Assembly: GCA_032358255.1 (NCBI GenBank)
Contig: JAULBX010024184.1
Location: 1-64,000, forward strand
DNA: 64,000 nucleotides
DNA from: Heterotrichella gracilis
Lineage: Eukaryota > Sar > Xanthophyceae > Tribonematales > Xanthonemataceae
Direction of reading: 5' to 3'
A program made the position numbers and the translations under genes. This document shows positions 23,432-34,700 of this stretch, in pieces (position 1 is the first letter of the stretch; the number at the start of each line of letters is the position of its first letter). Under the pieces are notes generated by a model. The model worked only from the letters and a program-made list of their open reading frames with translations. It made no database searches and was not told the DNA's origin.

Positions 23432-25753
23432 CTACCCCCAAGCAGCTCACCTCTGCTATGAGTGCAAGTGACGCGTGCTGCCAGTGAAAGCTAGACTGTC
23501 CCGGTGAAAGCTGGGCAGCTCTGGTCCTGGCCCCCAGTCCCGGCTGCTGCACCCCCGGGTGTAGCAGTCGGGCTGGTTGATGGTGTCGCCCTTGGATGGC
23601 GCACTGGGCTGGCAGGCGCAACGTGTCAAGCTCCTGACCGGAGCGCTGCGCCAAGGGGCGGCTGTGAGGGGCGGCCCTTGCGCCTCAGCTTCTGTCGTTG
23701 CACGTGCATCACAGCAACCTGTGTGCTAACCATGGTACTGGTCCCTGTTCTGGCTGCCTCAGTTGCACCTCTGGCTGCCGCACCTACAGTGGCGGGGTTG
23801 GCTCAGGCCGTCATCCAGGCAGACAGGCACTCTGTCGAGCCTTGGGCAAGGGCCAGAAGTGAGGGCTATCCTTGCATCCTGGCTTGCTGCCACTGCATGT
23901 GCACTCGCGTTTACCAGCTACCTCTGTGCTACCACATCAACCACCCACTGCTAATCGCCCACTGCTACGGACCACGACCCGTCACATAATATGAAGGTAT
24001 ACAGGTTGCACAGCTAGTCCAGGTGGCTTTTGGGTACACAAGCAAAGGTACACTGGAGCGTGCAGAGGTAGGGAACAGGTCCTTAGCAAGGCACAATATA
24101 GCAGGAGGAGAATACTGCCCCCAGCACTGTCAAGTGTTACTCGGAAGGGTCACAGGTAGGTACAACAAAGCTTAGGAAAGAGGAAGCAAGCAACAAAAGG
24201 ACAAGACCGTCTAAATAGGGCGGCACGATTCAGACCAGGGGTGTCAAAAATGACTGGCACTGCAGTGGCTGTCCAGGCTGATCACCCTGCAAGAGCTGAC
24301 AAGCGTGCAACCAGGGGTAGCCCACGCTGAAAGTCAGGAACTGGGTGCTACAGCACTGCTACTGGAACTGAAGTGGAGTGTGGAAGCAGGAAAAGTAGCG
24401 CTTGATCCTGAAGGTGCAGGATGTAGATAATGGGGTTGTGTTTCACCATTGTCAGTGTGTGTGCCATCAACAAGGTCAGGAAATTGCTCAAAAGTCCCAT
24501 TCAGCAATACTTAGGTTGTGGTTCAGGAAAGTGCCAGACTGAGGGAGAGGAAGAGGACATGATGGAGGAGCTACTACTTGCACGTCATATCTAGGAGGGG
24601 GTTTGTCTGTGTCAAATACATGAGGGTTTTACTTGCAGCTGCGGGCAAGTCCTGGGGTTCCTTGGCGGTGTTTTGAGCTCCAAGGAGCATGGGAATGAAC
24701 TTTTGGGTGCTCACTACGGCAAGGCCTATGGTCGCGCCTGGGTTAGTGCTGTCAGCGATGGGGGTCAAGGAATGCACCTGAGTGCATCAGTGAGGCTGTG
24801 GTTGACAGACTGTGGGCCATCATTTGTTTGAGGTAACTCCGTTACAGAACCCCACTCAAGGAAGACTGGCAGTGGGCAGTATTGTCGACATTCCTTCGTG
24901 AGAGGACAGCTGCCTGAACCTAGTTTGCGAAAACCTATTCAAGTCAAGTTGCCAACTGGGTTCAGGTCAGCGATATTGGGTTGTGACCAGCAGATAAACG
25001 GAGGTTTACTATGCATGTCTCCCAGTAAGCTGTAGGTCCTCACCCTTGATATCCTGGTACTGTAGCTCCATGCAACACTTGTGGGATAATATCAAAAGGT
25101 ATCAGATCTCACACTACACATACTACATTAGCGACACGTTGCTGGATAACAGCCATGCGCCAATCTTCGCAGTGGGATGCATGCATGCATGCCAAGTATG
25201 CACCACAACACAAAAAGCCAACGGCAAAGCAGGCCCATACCTGTCTAAATGCAAGTACTCATTTCAGTTACGTCTCGACTCTGCCCGAGAAGCACTTTGA
25301 AGGTTTGGCTTAAGTTACAAATGTTGGGTATTTTCGTGTAATATTCAGGGTATATTTTTGCCGGTACGTTTTTTTCGCTGTTCAAAGGTTTGCTACGATC
25401 TACCCAACTCTCGAAAGCCCGGCTTACTCAGATGTTACTTGTCTTACACTTGTGTGGAATGGATATGGCACAACTGACTGCTCGGTCAACGCAACCTACG
25501 CAAGGATCGGAACAACTGTTGGCCAATATGCATGCATAAATTCGATACCCAATCCACAGTAACGAATGCACAGCCTTGCTAGCGCCATTCGGTCTTACTC
25601 CTTGCCGTCACTGTTATGGTCTCTGGAGTTGCTGTACTTACGAAACCCCGGCATGCTGCAACAAATGCTGTCCTTACTAAATCATTGAGGGGTGGGTGGG
25701 ACGGGGCAGACAGGTAAAGCGCTGCTGGCTTTGCCTCTGTCTGGCCGAGAGAG
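23432..25753. other. Intergenic region without recognisable gene
   Basis: About 2.3 kb between RPS13 and DENND6. Short frames exist on both strands (longest about 160 codons, overlapping the RPS13 3' region), but none shows a familiar domain, splice-supported continuation or the exon-like GC content of the neighbours. It probably holds the RPS13 3' UTR, spacer and the DENND6 promoter. Confidence 0.5.
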
Positions 25754-28700
25754 ATGGCTGTCGCCTCAGATTGGTTGACAGCGCTGTGCTCCGTGGTGTT
25801 TGATATCGACGTTGGCCAAAAGCTGGAGTTCATCCACCCCCACGACGCTTTGACAGCAGAGGAGCAGCAGGATGTTGCCTTCCACTCTTTCCCTGTGAGT
25901 CCCCGGCACAGTGTTGCTGGACGCTGGCACCAAGCGTTTCCTGCTTGATATCAGTTAGAGTTTGCGGATCTTTGACGGTATCTTCTTGCCTTGCACTTGT
26001 GACCCCAGGGAACTTGCAACCATGGTCTAACATAGCACTGCACTGACAGGACTCGATGTCAGTGGAGCTCCAGTCCAGGAGCAGCATCAAGGACAGGTAT
26101 GTTGTGCATCCCACCAAGACTTGCAGCTCCTGTACTTCAAGTGTTGTTCCAGCGGTCGCATGCATCCATGCCCTGAGGGATGCACTCCTCCCACCCTTGC
26201 AGCACCTTCTTTTTCCGCATAAAACGACGAGAGAGTGCAGCTCCACTAGCCAGCGACGATGCCCAGCCGTCAACCAGCCAGCCAGCACAGAACGATAGCG
26301 GTCACCAGCACCGGTTCCTCTACGGGTGAGTCACCCGCCCCCCCATAACCATATGGTACTGTTTTTGGTACTATACCAAGGCACTAGTGCTCTGCATAGC
26401 AACTGGACCAATCAAACTTTTTGTATATCCTTTGCCACAACACAAAAGTTCAAGGCGAGATAAGCACTCCAATGAGCCCTGTTGGGTTTGAATGCAGGTT
26501 TGTATTTTGTCGGCAGCGCCAGGATGAGCGCTTGCGGCGAGGTGGCGAGCAGAAGTCCGTTGTGGTGCTGTCGCAGTACCCCTACTCAGCCATACTGCAG
26601 CAGGTGCTGCTGTACGTGGGGCCGCTGTACTTCAGCATGGGCACGGTGGGGCTGCTGCGGGTAAGTCAACTTGGTTCAAAACCCTAAACTAAGGGTGGCT
26701 CGAATGGGAGATGTGCAGAATGAGAACATAAGGGTGACTGGCAGTTGGCAGGTTCACTAAGCAGATACAAAGGTCCTGTGATGACATCTGAAATACAGTG
26801 ACTTTTGCGCTCTTCTTTATCACTGCACACCTTCCTCCTCACATCTAGGGTTAGGGTTTAGGTTTTACTCTGAGCCATGGCCCCGCTGGGACAAAGCTCC
26901 TACTACATCTAGTTGGAATTGTAGGAAATATGGGGAGGCAACTGTAGCGCTGCTGGGAACCCCAAACTCTAAACCCAGCGCCACCCTTGGCACAGGTGCT
27001 GGAGGAGCTCGCCGATTGGCCCCCGCCGCAAGGGGGCATGCGCTACGACCTGCCGCTGGGGAGTGTGACGCTGACGGGCATGGTGCCGCACGCGCATGTG
27101 CTGCCCCCACCCGCGCCCATGGACCTGCTTGACGAGGGCGGCCAGCTGCCCAAGCTGAGGCGCAGCAGCTCCAGCTCCGGCACTGATGACGTGGACAACG
27201 GGGCGGGGGTGTTCCAAGAGGTAAGTGGATTGCAATTGGGGCTGTCCCTGGGGTTTGGATCCTGGCCATCTGGGCTGCAAATATTTTCATTTTCACCTCC
27301 TCTTACAGCTTGGTCTGCACGGCTTGCTCAAAGCCTCCCTGCAGGGCGTGTGGATGCTTGCAGGGTAAAAATTCATCATTTAAATGTCATAAAAACATGT
27401 GATTATTTATTCACTGGTTTGCAGCTTGGTCTGTACGGCTTCCTGAAGGCCTCCTTGCAGCACATCTGGACCCTGTGGGAGATCATGGTGCTAGCAGAGC
27501 CGCTCATGGTGGTGTCACCTACGCCAGGTGGGTGCGGGATGCGGGCGGGCAGGGAATGGGGGCGTAGCGCGCATGCGGCCGCTGGGCATGTGGGGCCCAG
27601 GACATTGGACGGGGAGGGACTGGGTGTGTGGGGATGGTGTCGCCTGGCAATTATTGATGGGGAGCGTTGATGTCCATGCATGGCACTGGAGACGTTTGTG
27701 TGCATGTGCATGTGCATGTATACGCGTTCCAACCAGGATAGTAAATAGTGGGTATGCCTGAATGACAACTCCAGTTCCAAGCCATGGCTACTCTTATCAA
27801 AGTTACCAGTGGGGCATGTGGCTTACATGTGGCGTTCAGTCATTTATGCGCGTATCTTACATGCATGGAGCCTACACTATCCTTGCACCCCCCCTGGCCC
27901 CTCACAAAGCCGGCACTGGTACCTACTTCAAACACTTGCACTCCTGCTTCCAGGCGTGTGTTCCCAGACACTCGGTTCCCTGCTCTCTCTGGTTGCCCCA
28001 CTGCCCTACAGCGCCGACTTCCGCCCCTACTTTACCATACACGACCCAGACCTGGGGGCAATGTGCTCGGGCCAGCTGCCAGCCAATGACAACAGCCTGC
28101 CGCGCCTCATCGCAATTACCAACCTGTACTTCATCAAGGTGGGTAATGTAGCCATCATTGTGGGCAGCGCTCCAATTCATCGCCATCAATTAAGCTGCAC
28201 TGGTGGGTAAGGCCCTTCATCAAGGGTGGGTTAAGTGTCCATCAAGGTAATGAATCCCATCCAAGGTGGGCATACAAGGTATACATTTTTTGCGGTGTGA
28301 TTTTTAGAAGAGTGGTGCACAAATGGTCATCCACTGGGGAGGTGCATGGCAGGCATGAAGCCGTGCCCAATCCATAGAGGGGGACTGGGCAGGCATGCAG
28401 CCATGTGCCAACAAATATCCCGGCGAATTGTCTGCCCCTTGCCCATCCCCATCTCTGCACCCTCATCCACACACCGTTCCAAGCATTGTGTCTGGTGTTC
28501 TCTTATCTCTCTTCAGCTGTTCAAATTGAACACTCGTCGAGGCAACACACATTCCCTACCCCCTTCTGCCACTGCAGGCGATTCCCGGCTGGCCCAACGT
28601 GCTGTCGGTAGGCTCCAAGGCCCCCACTGGCCCCGGTGGGCAGAGCCCCGGCGCCGGCGCCAAGAGCAAGTCTTCCTCGCTCAAAGGCCTGCGGCGGCGC

Positions 28701-30858
28701 AACCAGGGCGCGGCTGTGCTGCTGTCGGAGCACGTGGAGGACTTCTGGAGCACCTACAAGTGGGTAGCGGTGGGCTGGGGGGTGGGGGACGGTGTGGCAG
28801 GGTTGGGGGTTGCGGCACCAGGGAGGCAGGTCCCACAGGGACAAGGGGGAGGGATTGTGGGCGGTCCGACCTTCAAAGTGGTGACGGGGTTGGGAAGCCG
28901 GGTGTAATGCGGTGTGAGTGGATGTAGATTTCTATAAGGCATGTAGTGGTGCAGGAGGGAATCTGGACCAGCTGCAAGCGAGTGGCGGGGCTGGTGGTTT
29001 GGGCGCATGTGTGGGGCGGTGCGTGGGTGTTGGTGGGGCATGGGATGGTGGGGAACAACGTTGCAGGCAGCTGCAAGGGAGTTGTGTGGCTGGATGAGTT
29101 GGGGTGGGCCAGGCAAATGAGGGGCTGTACCTAACCTCCTGTTGTTCCTGGGTGGCATTGGCGTGCCTGTAAAGCAACACCCAACACCCGCCAGCAAATC
29201 AAAACCCACCCTGATTGCAGACCGGTCACCCACTGCAGCCCCCACCCCATGCGTAGGCCGCTCACCACCCCCGACCCCTCCCTGCTGTCCCGCCTGGGCC
29301 AGGTAGGCGCCAGCGACCCCGCACACCAGGTGGCGCGTGTCTCGGCAACCAACTCGGCTGCCCTGCGAAGGCACTTCCAGGAGCTGACCACTGCGCTGCT
29401 GGCGCCATTCAACCAGGTGGGGGCGCAGGCTTTGAGATCTGTATCTCAGGGATTACGGTGCACGCCATTGGCACATGCTTTTACACGGGGCTATTTGTGG
29501 TTGGCGGTGTAGCTGGTACCTGGAGCATCGGTTGTCGTCGACAGGTGCCTTGGAATGCCGTGATGTTGTTGCATGTGTGGCAGAGGCGCAGCGGTGCTCT
29601 GTGCATGCACCCGCCAGTGCTCTCGCCCCATTGCCGCTCATTGCTGCACCAACCCGGGACCATAGTAACGCCGGGGTGGTGGGTGTGCGCAGTACTTCTC
29701 GCCTCCACCAGTCACTGAGGAGGAGCTAACGCATGCGGACGGCCCGTCCATGCTGCCGCCCTTCTCACACGCGGAGTTCCTGGCGCAGCTGGACCCGGCC
29801 ACGCTGCCACCGGCGCTCACTGCGCGGTTTGCCTCGCCCAATGCCACGGTCGCCTTCTACAAGTAGGTGGTTCTGCAGAGAATGCATTTTTTGCCGCGTG
29901 AAGCTTGATTGCGCGTGCGCCAATGGCTGCGTAGCTGTGCGTTGCGCAGGGGTATTGCTCGGTGGATGTGCAAGTGCATGCACCAGGTTGTGAATGTTGC
30001 CGGTGATGTGGTGTCGCCCAATGCAACGCATCCCTCCTAACCGCCTTAGGCGCATGACCAGCACCAGCCGCCCCTTGCACACCAAGCAATCCTGGAGCCC
30101 CATCGTACCCACCCGCTCCTCCCGCAGGCGCTTCATCACCTCCGCCAACTTCCTTGCCTGGTTTGAGCGGCGGCGCAACGCGGCCTGGGTGTGGCGGGAC
30201 ATGCAGCTGGCCATGGCCAGGCGGGCGGCCCTGGCGCGCAACATGATCCCGCTGCGTGACCACTTTGACGAGGTGCACAGCATCGAGACCTTTCTGACCA
30301 TGGAGGAGAAGCTGCAGGGCATGCTCAAGCTGCAAAGGCCGTCCTCGCAGGTGGGTATGGGGGTGAGGGATGGGGGGTCCACATCCAACATGGGAATGCC
30401 TGTGCGACGGGGCAGGGAGCATCGTGAGGGATTGGACTCTTTTGCAATGGAGTGTAGACCGGGCGCCCCGTTGGCATAGACGTACACCAGCCATGCATGT
30501 ACTTGTCAGTTCAGTTCAGCAGCCAGATGCCAGGTGGTTGCCCAGACAGTACCACCCCGGCAGCCCCACTGCCCACGTCTGAGCGCCGCCCCCTGCCCCT
30601 CCCCCCATGCAGGACCAGGAGGAGATTGCCCGGCTCCAGGGCGAGATCATGCAGCTGTTTGACGCCATGCCGCGGGACCTGCAGCAGACCATGGTCAGCA
30701 GCCCGCACCGCGCAGCACTGCTCACGCGGCTCACGCAGGCGCGCAGGCCCACGCACCCGCCCCCGCTGCGCCGCGTGTCCATGCCGCTGGCCACGCCATT
30801 TGCTGCTCTGGAGGCGAGGAGCAATTCAGGCAGGCTGCGCAACCAGACGTCCATGTGA
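25754..30858 (+). CDS. DENND6: DENND6-family DENN-domain protein (putative Rab GEF)
   Basis: Twelve exons: 25754-25894, 26050-26096, 26203-26325, 26498-26660, 26996-27220, 27425-27527, 27954-28138, 28578-28759, 29221-29416, 29693-29862, 30128-30350, 30613-30858 (TGA); 667 aa versus about 600 in animal DENND6A. Matches to the family run through the whole chain: N-terminal FDIDVGQKLEFIHPHD and HSFPDS, RFLYGFVFCRQRQD with QKSVVVLSQYPY, WEIMVLAEPLMVVSPTP, then SADFRPYFTIHDPDL, and C-terminal RFITSANFLAWFERRR. Animal DENND6 proteins activate Rab14-type GTPases on endosomes; the same job here is inferred. The C-terminus carries an extra ~80-residue helical and basic tail. Low-complexity Ser inserts follow the QLPKLRR segment. 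Confidence 0.92.
27307..27480 (+). repeat. Near-duplicate of a DENND6 exon head
   Basis: An acceptor followed by LGLHGLLKASLQ at 27309-27364 precedes the real exon, which begins LGLYGFLKASLQ at 27425. Using the first copy as a cassette (56 nt) would shift the frame, and reading on hits TAA at 27366-27368, so it looks like a decoy and not an alternative exon. Confidence 0.85.
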
Positions 30859-31762
30859 TCCATGGTTGGATGTACGAGGGCAGGCGCTGCGGGATGGCGT
30901 GGAGCGGCGCATGGGCGGGCAGCATTGCCACTTCATGTGCTGTGCCTTCGTGACTGGCGTACCATTTCCTAGTATACATGGGTACATTTGCAGGCAACAG
31001 GCGTGGTGGGGCAGCTGCATGCCCAATGTGGCTGATGTGATTCATTTGGGCTTTGGGGTGGTGGTCGAGGATTATGGGGTGTGCAATGCGGATGTGAGAA
31101 GAGTTATTGGATGGCTTTACTGTTTTTCTTGCGTCTCTGGAGGCAGCTGTTTGAACTTGGTTTGTTTTTGTTTGATCCTGTCAAGTATTAGAAGGAAGAT
31201 TTCTTAATTGTTAGTGGCGTGCCCCGTTTTGTTGGGCGTTATGTTTCTTCCTTCCTTCCAATTTCTTCACCCAGAAACTGCAGGCGGGCGATTGCTGGGT
31301 GATATAGCTAGCTGCGCCTCTAGGGGCAGGGGTCGGTGATTATAAGCACTGGAATTTTGTCCCAAAGCATGGCAGCACCTTAAGCAGTTGCAACTGGCAG
31401 TAAAGACCTGATGGGCCTAACAAACCCTAGACCCTGCCCTAGACCCTAGACCCTAACACTGTGCACGTGCGATCACGGGATAAAAAAGTGACTGGGATTG
31501 GATCAGCCCAGAAGGTGCCACCTCAGAAGGCTGTACGACGAAAACGTTTGTCTATTATCCTGACACCACTTCGGCGTTTATCTTTCATAGGCTGACGGTG
31601 CAACAAGTTGGGTTTTAACGTTCCTACAACCTCTACTTGTGCAAGCAAGTGTCCTCGGCTGAGCGGCCTAGCCACGGTACAGTGCAGGTTTGAACAGCAT
31701 GCCGTGCATTCAAAACTGCAGCGTATGTCGGCGTGGGCCGTAGCCCACCTTTCAAGGCAGGA
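30859..31762. other. Intergenic region, DENND6/lipase
   Basis: About 900 bases with the DENND6 3' region and the lipase promoter. CCCTAGACCCTA telomere-like words occur near 31425-31455. No gene seen. Confidence 0.5.
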
Positions 31763-34700
31763 ATGGTGTCCCTACAAAAGGTTCTGGGTGGTGGGGTGTG
31801 GTGGGTCCTCATCCTGGTGAGGTGGTTCTACGCACAGTTTTGCCAGCCCCCCATCGAATGGCTTATAGAGTCGGTGCTGGGTACCTGGGAGGAGGCAGTG
31901 GTTTCGGGGATACGGGAGACCTTCTCCAGCACCACACGCCTGCTCAACGGCTTTGCTGCCTGGTTCCTGTCTTTCTTCGTGGACAAAGCAGACGCTGAGC
32001 AGCTGCGCAACCCTTACACCAAGCCCAGCGCATGGCAGAGCTGGTGGAGGGACAGGCAGAGCACGTTCAACTACATGATACCAGGGGGGGACAGCAGCTC
32101 AAGGAACGGGTGTGGGTCGAGGCGGAAAGGCTCAGGCAAGTGTACAAACCCCCCTGCTAAGTTTGGACCTGTACTGGAAAGTACCCCCATAGCAATGCTG
32201 GTGCAGTAAATGCCTTGCTGCAGCAGATTGTGTGGGTGCTCGTGGACCATGGCAAGTGCATGGCTGCTTCTGTGCTTCTGGCCTGCTGATCCACATCCTG
32301 CACCACTACCTGAGGAGCCCCTTGCAACCAACAGTGCAGAACCCCTTGCGTCCGCAAGCGAGGGTGTTGCTATACCCCCTCTGTTATAAACCACCACACT
32401 GCAGCTATCTATCACTAGCCAACCAACAGCATAGCATACCACAAGCATAGCGGTACAGCCAGGCAGTGCATACTGCTTGTCGCACAGCTGGCCAGGCCAC
32501 CACGCACTGTCAGTATACTCAACCCTCAGAGGGATTGACCAGTTGAGGTACATATGGGGTCTTGCACTTGTCAGTAGTGACTCAGACTGGTCCCCGCCTG
32601 GAAGATGCATGTGGCTGATACGCACCCCTTGCCTGACACACCCAGGTGGCGCACAAGGGGAGCGGCGCACGCGGCCAGGCCCCCGGGGGAACGGCACCTA
32701 CCCTCCTCGCACAGGGGCTACCTCGGACGCCAGTCCCAGTGGGAGCACCTCCTCCTCCTCCTCCATCTCCTCCTGGCTGCTGGGCAGGGGGGAGCGCTCA
32801 AAGAAGGGGGGAAAGGGCATACCGCGCACAGGGAGCGACCTGTTTGACAGGCCTGCAGGTGAGACCCGCTAAACCCTTACTTACAGACCCTTGCTCCACA
32901 AATCCCTTGCCCTGTCACCTACCCTCACAGCCACCTGCTTACCCTTTCAGACTGCCTGATCCCCACACACAAAGCCCTACGTAAATCCTTTTGCACACCG
33001 TTGTTCTTATAACCTTCTTGCGTCATATCCGCCGTACCTGGCCTCACACCCACTCATTGAAGCGCGGCACGTTCATGCTCACATGGGGCCTAGCCATTCC
33101 ACTAGCTGCGCACTCGCCACGCCATTGGCTTCCCTCAGCCATGCCATTGGCTTCCCTCACGCACGCCATGCTATGCCGCGGCCGCAGGGTGGGGGATCGA
33201 CGAGAAGGTGAAGAGGAGGGGCCTGCTTGAGGAGGGGCGCCTGGGCATTGAGCTGGCTGTGTCTGCGCTATTTGATGGGGTGCGATGGCTGCTGCGCTCA
33301 CTGCTGCTCATTCCCGACCCCGACTCCGGGCCCCGGGGATTGGCAGGCACGCGAGGCGCCCAGCGCCACACGCGGACCAAGTCATGGGTAGGTGGCCCAC
33401 CACAGCACCTGGACATGTACTGTCACAGCAGGTGGAGGTGCTGGCCAATTTTGTGCATGCGTGGAGATGGCACAGGCATATGGGCGGCACAACTGGCTGG
33501 GGAGTCCTGAGCTGAATGGGTGGCTGCGCTCGTGGTCCATGTGCATGCATGGCTAGCCCACGTGGTGGAGTGTTGCACACCAGTTGTGACCCACATGGTG
33601 CATGAAATCCATCACATCAACGCATAGTGCATAATGCTCGGGCAGGTGCATGAATTGTATCACGTAACCACCACCACCACAGACTCGCTACTTGCCTCCC
33701 AGCTCCCCATCAATTTCCCCCACTCTCCCAGGCCCCCGGCTGGACGCCCACCTCCGCGCCAGCGCCTGGCCTGGGCCCCGCCGCCGGCCTGCGCCGCACC
33801 CGCAGCCTGACCGCATGGGAGGGCATGGCTGGCTTCTGGACCACCGGGGACATCATACAGCACGCTGGCTACCCCTTGGAGGTGCACCACGTGACTACGG
33901 GGGATGGCTACATGCTGCGCATGGAGAGGATACCGCGCAAGGGTGGGTGTCGGGGGTGGGAGGCAGGTTGGCGTTGTGAGGGTTAATGGGGAGGCGTTGT
34001 GTCGACTGGTGCATGGGGTGTCCTATTCTAGTCCCCCTGGTGTCCATGAGGTTCACGGGCCGCCAGACCTTCACAAAATTCATCCATATCGCTGGTGTTC
34101 ACCGTGGATGTCCAACAGGGCCATAAGCAATTGTTTCTAAAACATGCATCATTTTTGTAGGTAAAAATGATAATAGTAAGTAAAGTCTGTATTAATTCCC
34201 CTCAAGACCCGCACATATTCACACATATTCTCCTAACCAGTTCCCCTCCCCTCCCTCTCCCAGGAGCGCGCGACGTGACCTTCTTCATGCACGGCATCTT
34301 GGACACATCCATCACATGGGTGTCCAATGGGGTCACGGGCAGCCAGGCGTTTGCTGCCTGGGACCAGGGCTTTGACGTGTGGCTGGGGAACGGGAGGAGC
34401 AACCCGCCCTACAGACATGCAGGTGGGGCCAAAACCCTAGTCAGTGTTTTAGTAAGAATCTTGAAGTCGCTACATGTCCAGAAATAGTGTACGGCCTGCC
34501 ACGACAGGGCTGGGGTGCGCAAGCGTTGCAATCTGTGCAGGGGTGGCTGTTCTGCTGGAACGCATGCATTCATGAAAAATGAAAAAAAAAGTGAAGTGAC
34601 AATTCATGAAAACCACCTGACCCACCCAGCTGTGCCTTCTACCCACCAGCCCATCTACCCACCTCCTGCGCAGACCCCAAGAAGCAGGGTGCACGCTACT

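Noticed and set aside
23504-23989. 161-codon frame downstream of RPS13
   Set aside because: No recognisable domain, odd Cys/Ala/Pro composition and position in the expected 3' UTR; not supported as a gene.
27309-27364. DENND6 cassette exon
   Set aside because: Its length (56 nt) breaks the frame and no in-phase donor exists; kept only as a decoy or poison-exon finding.
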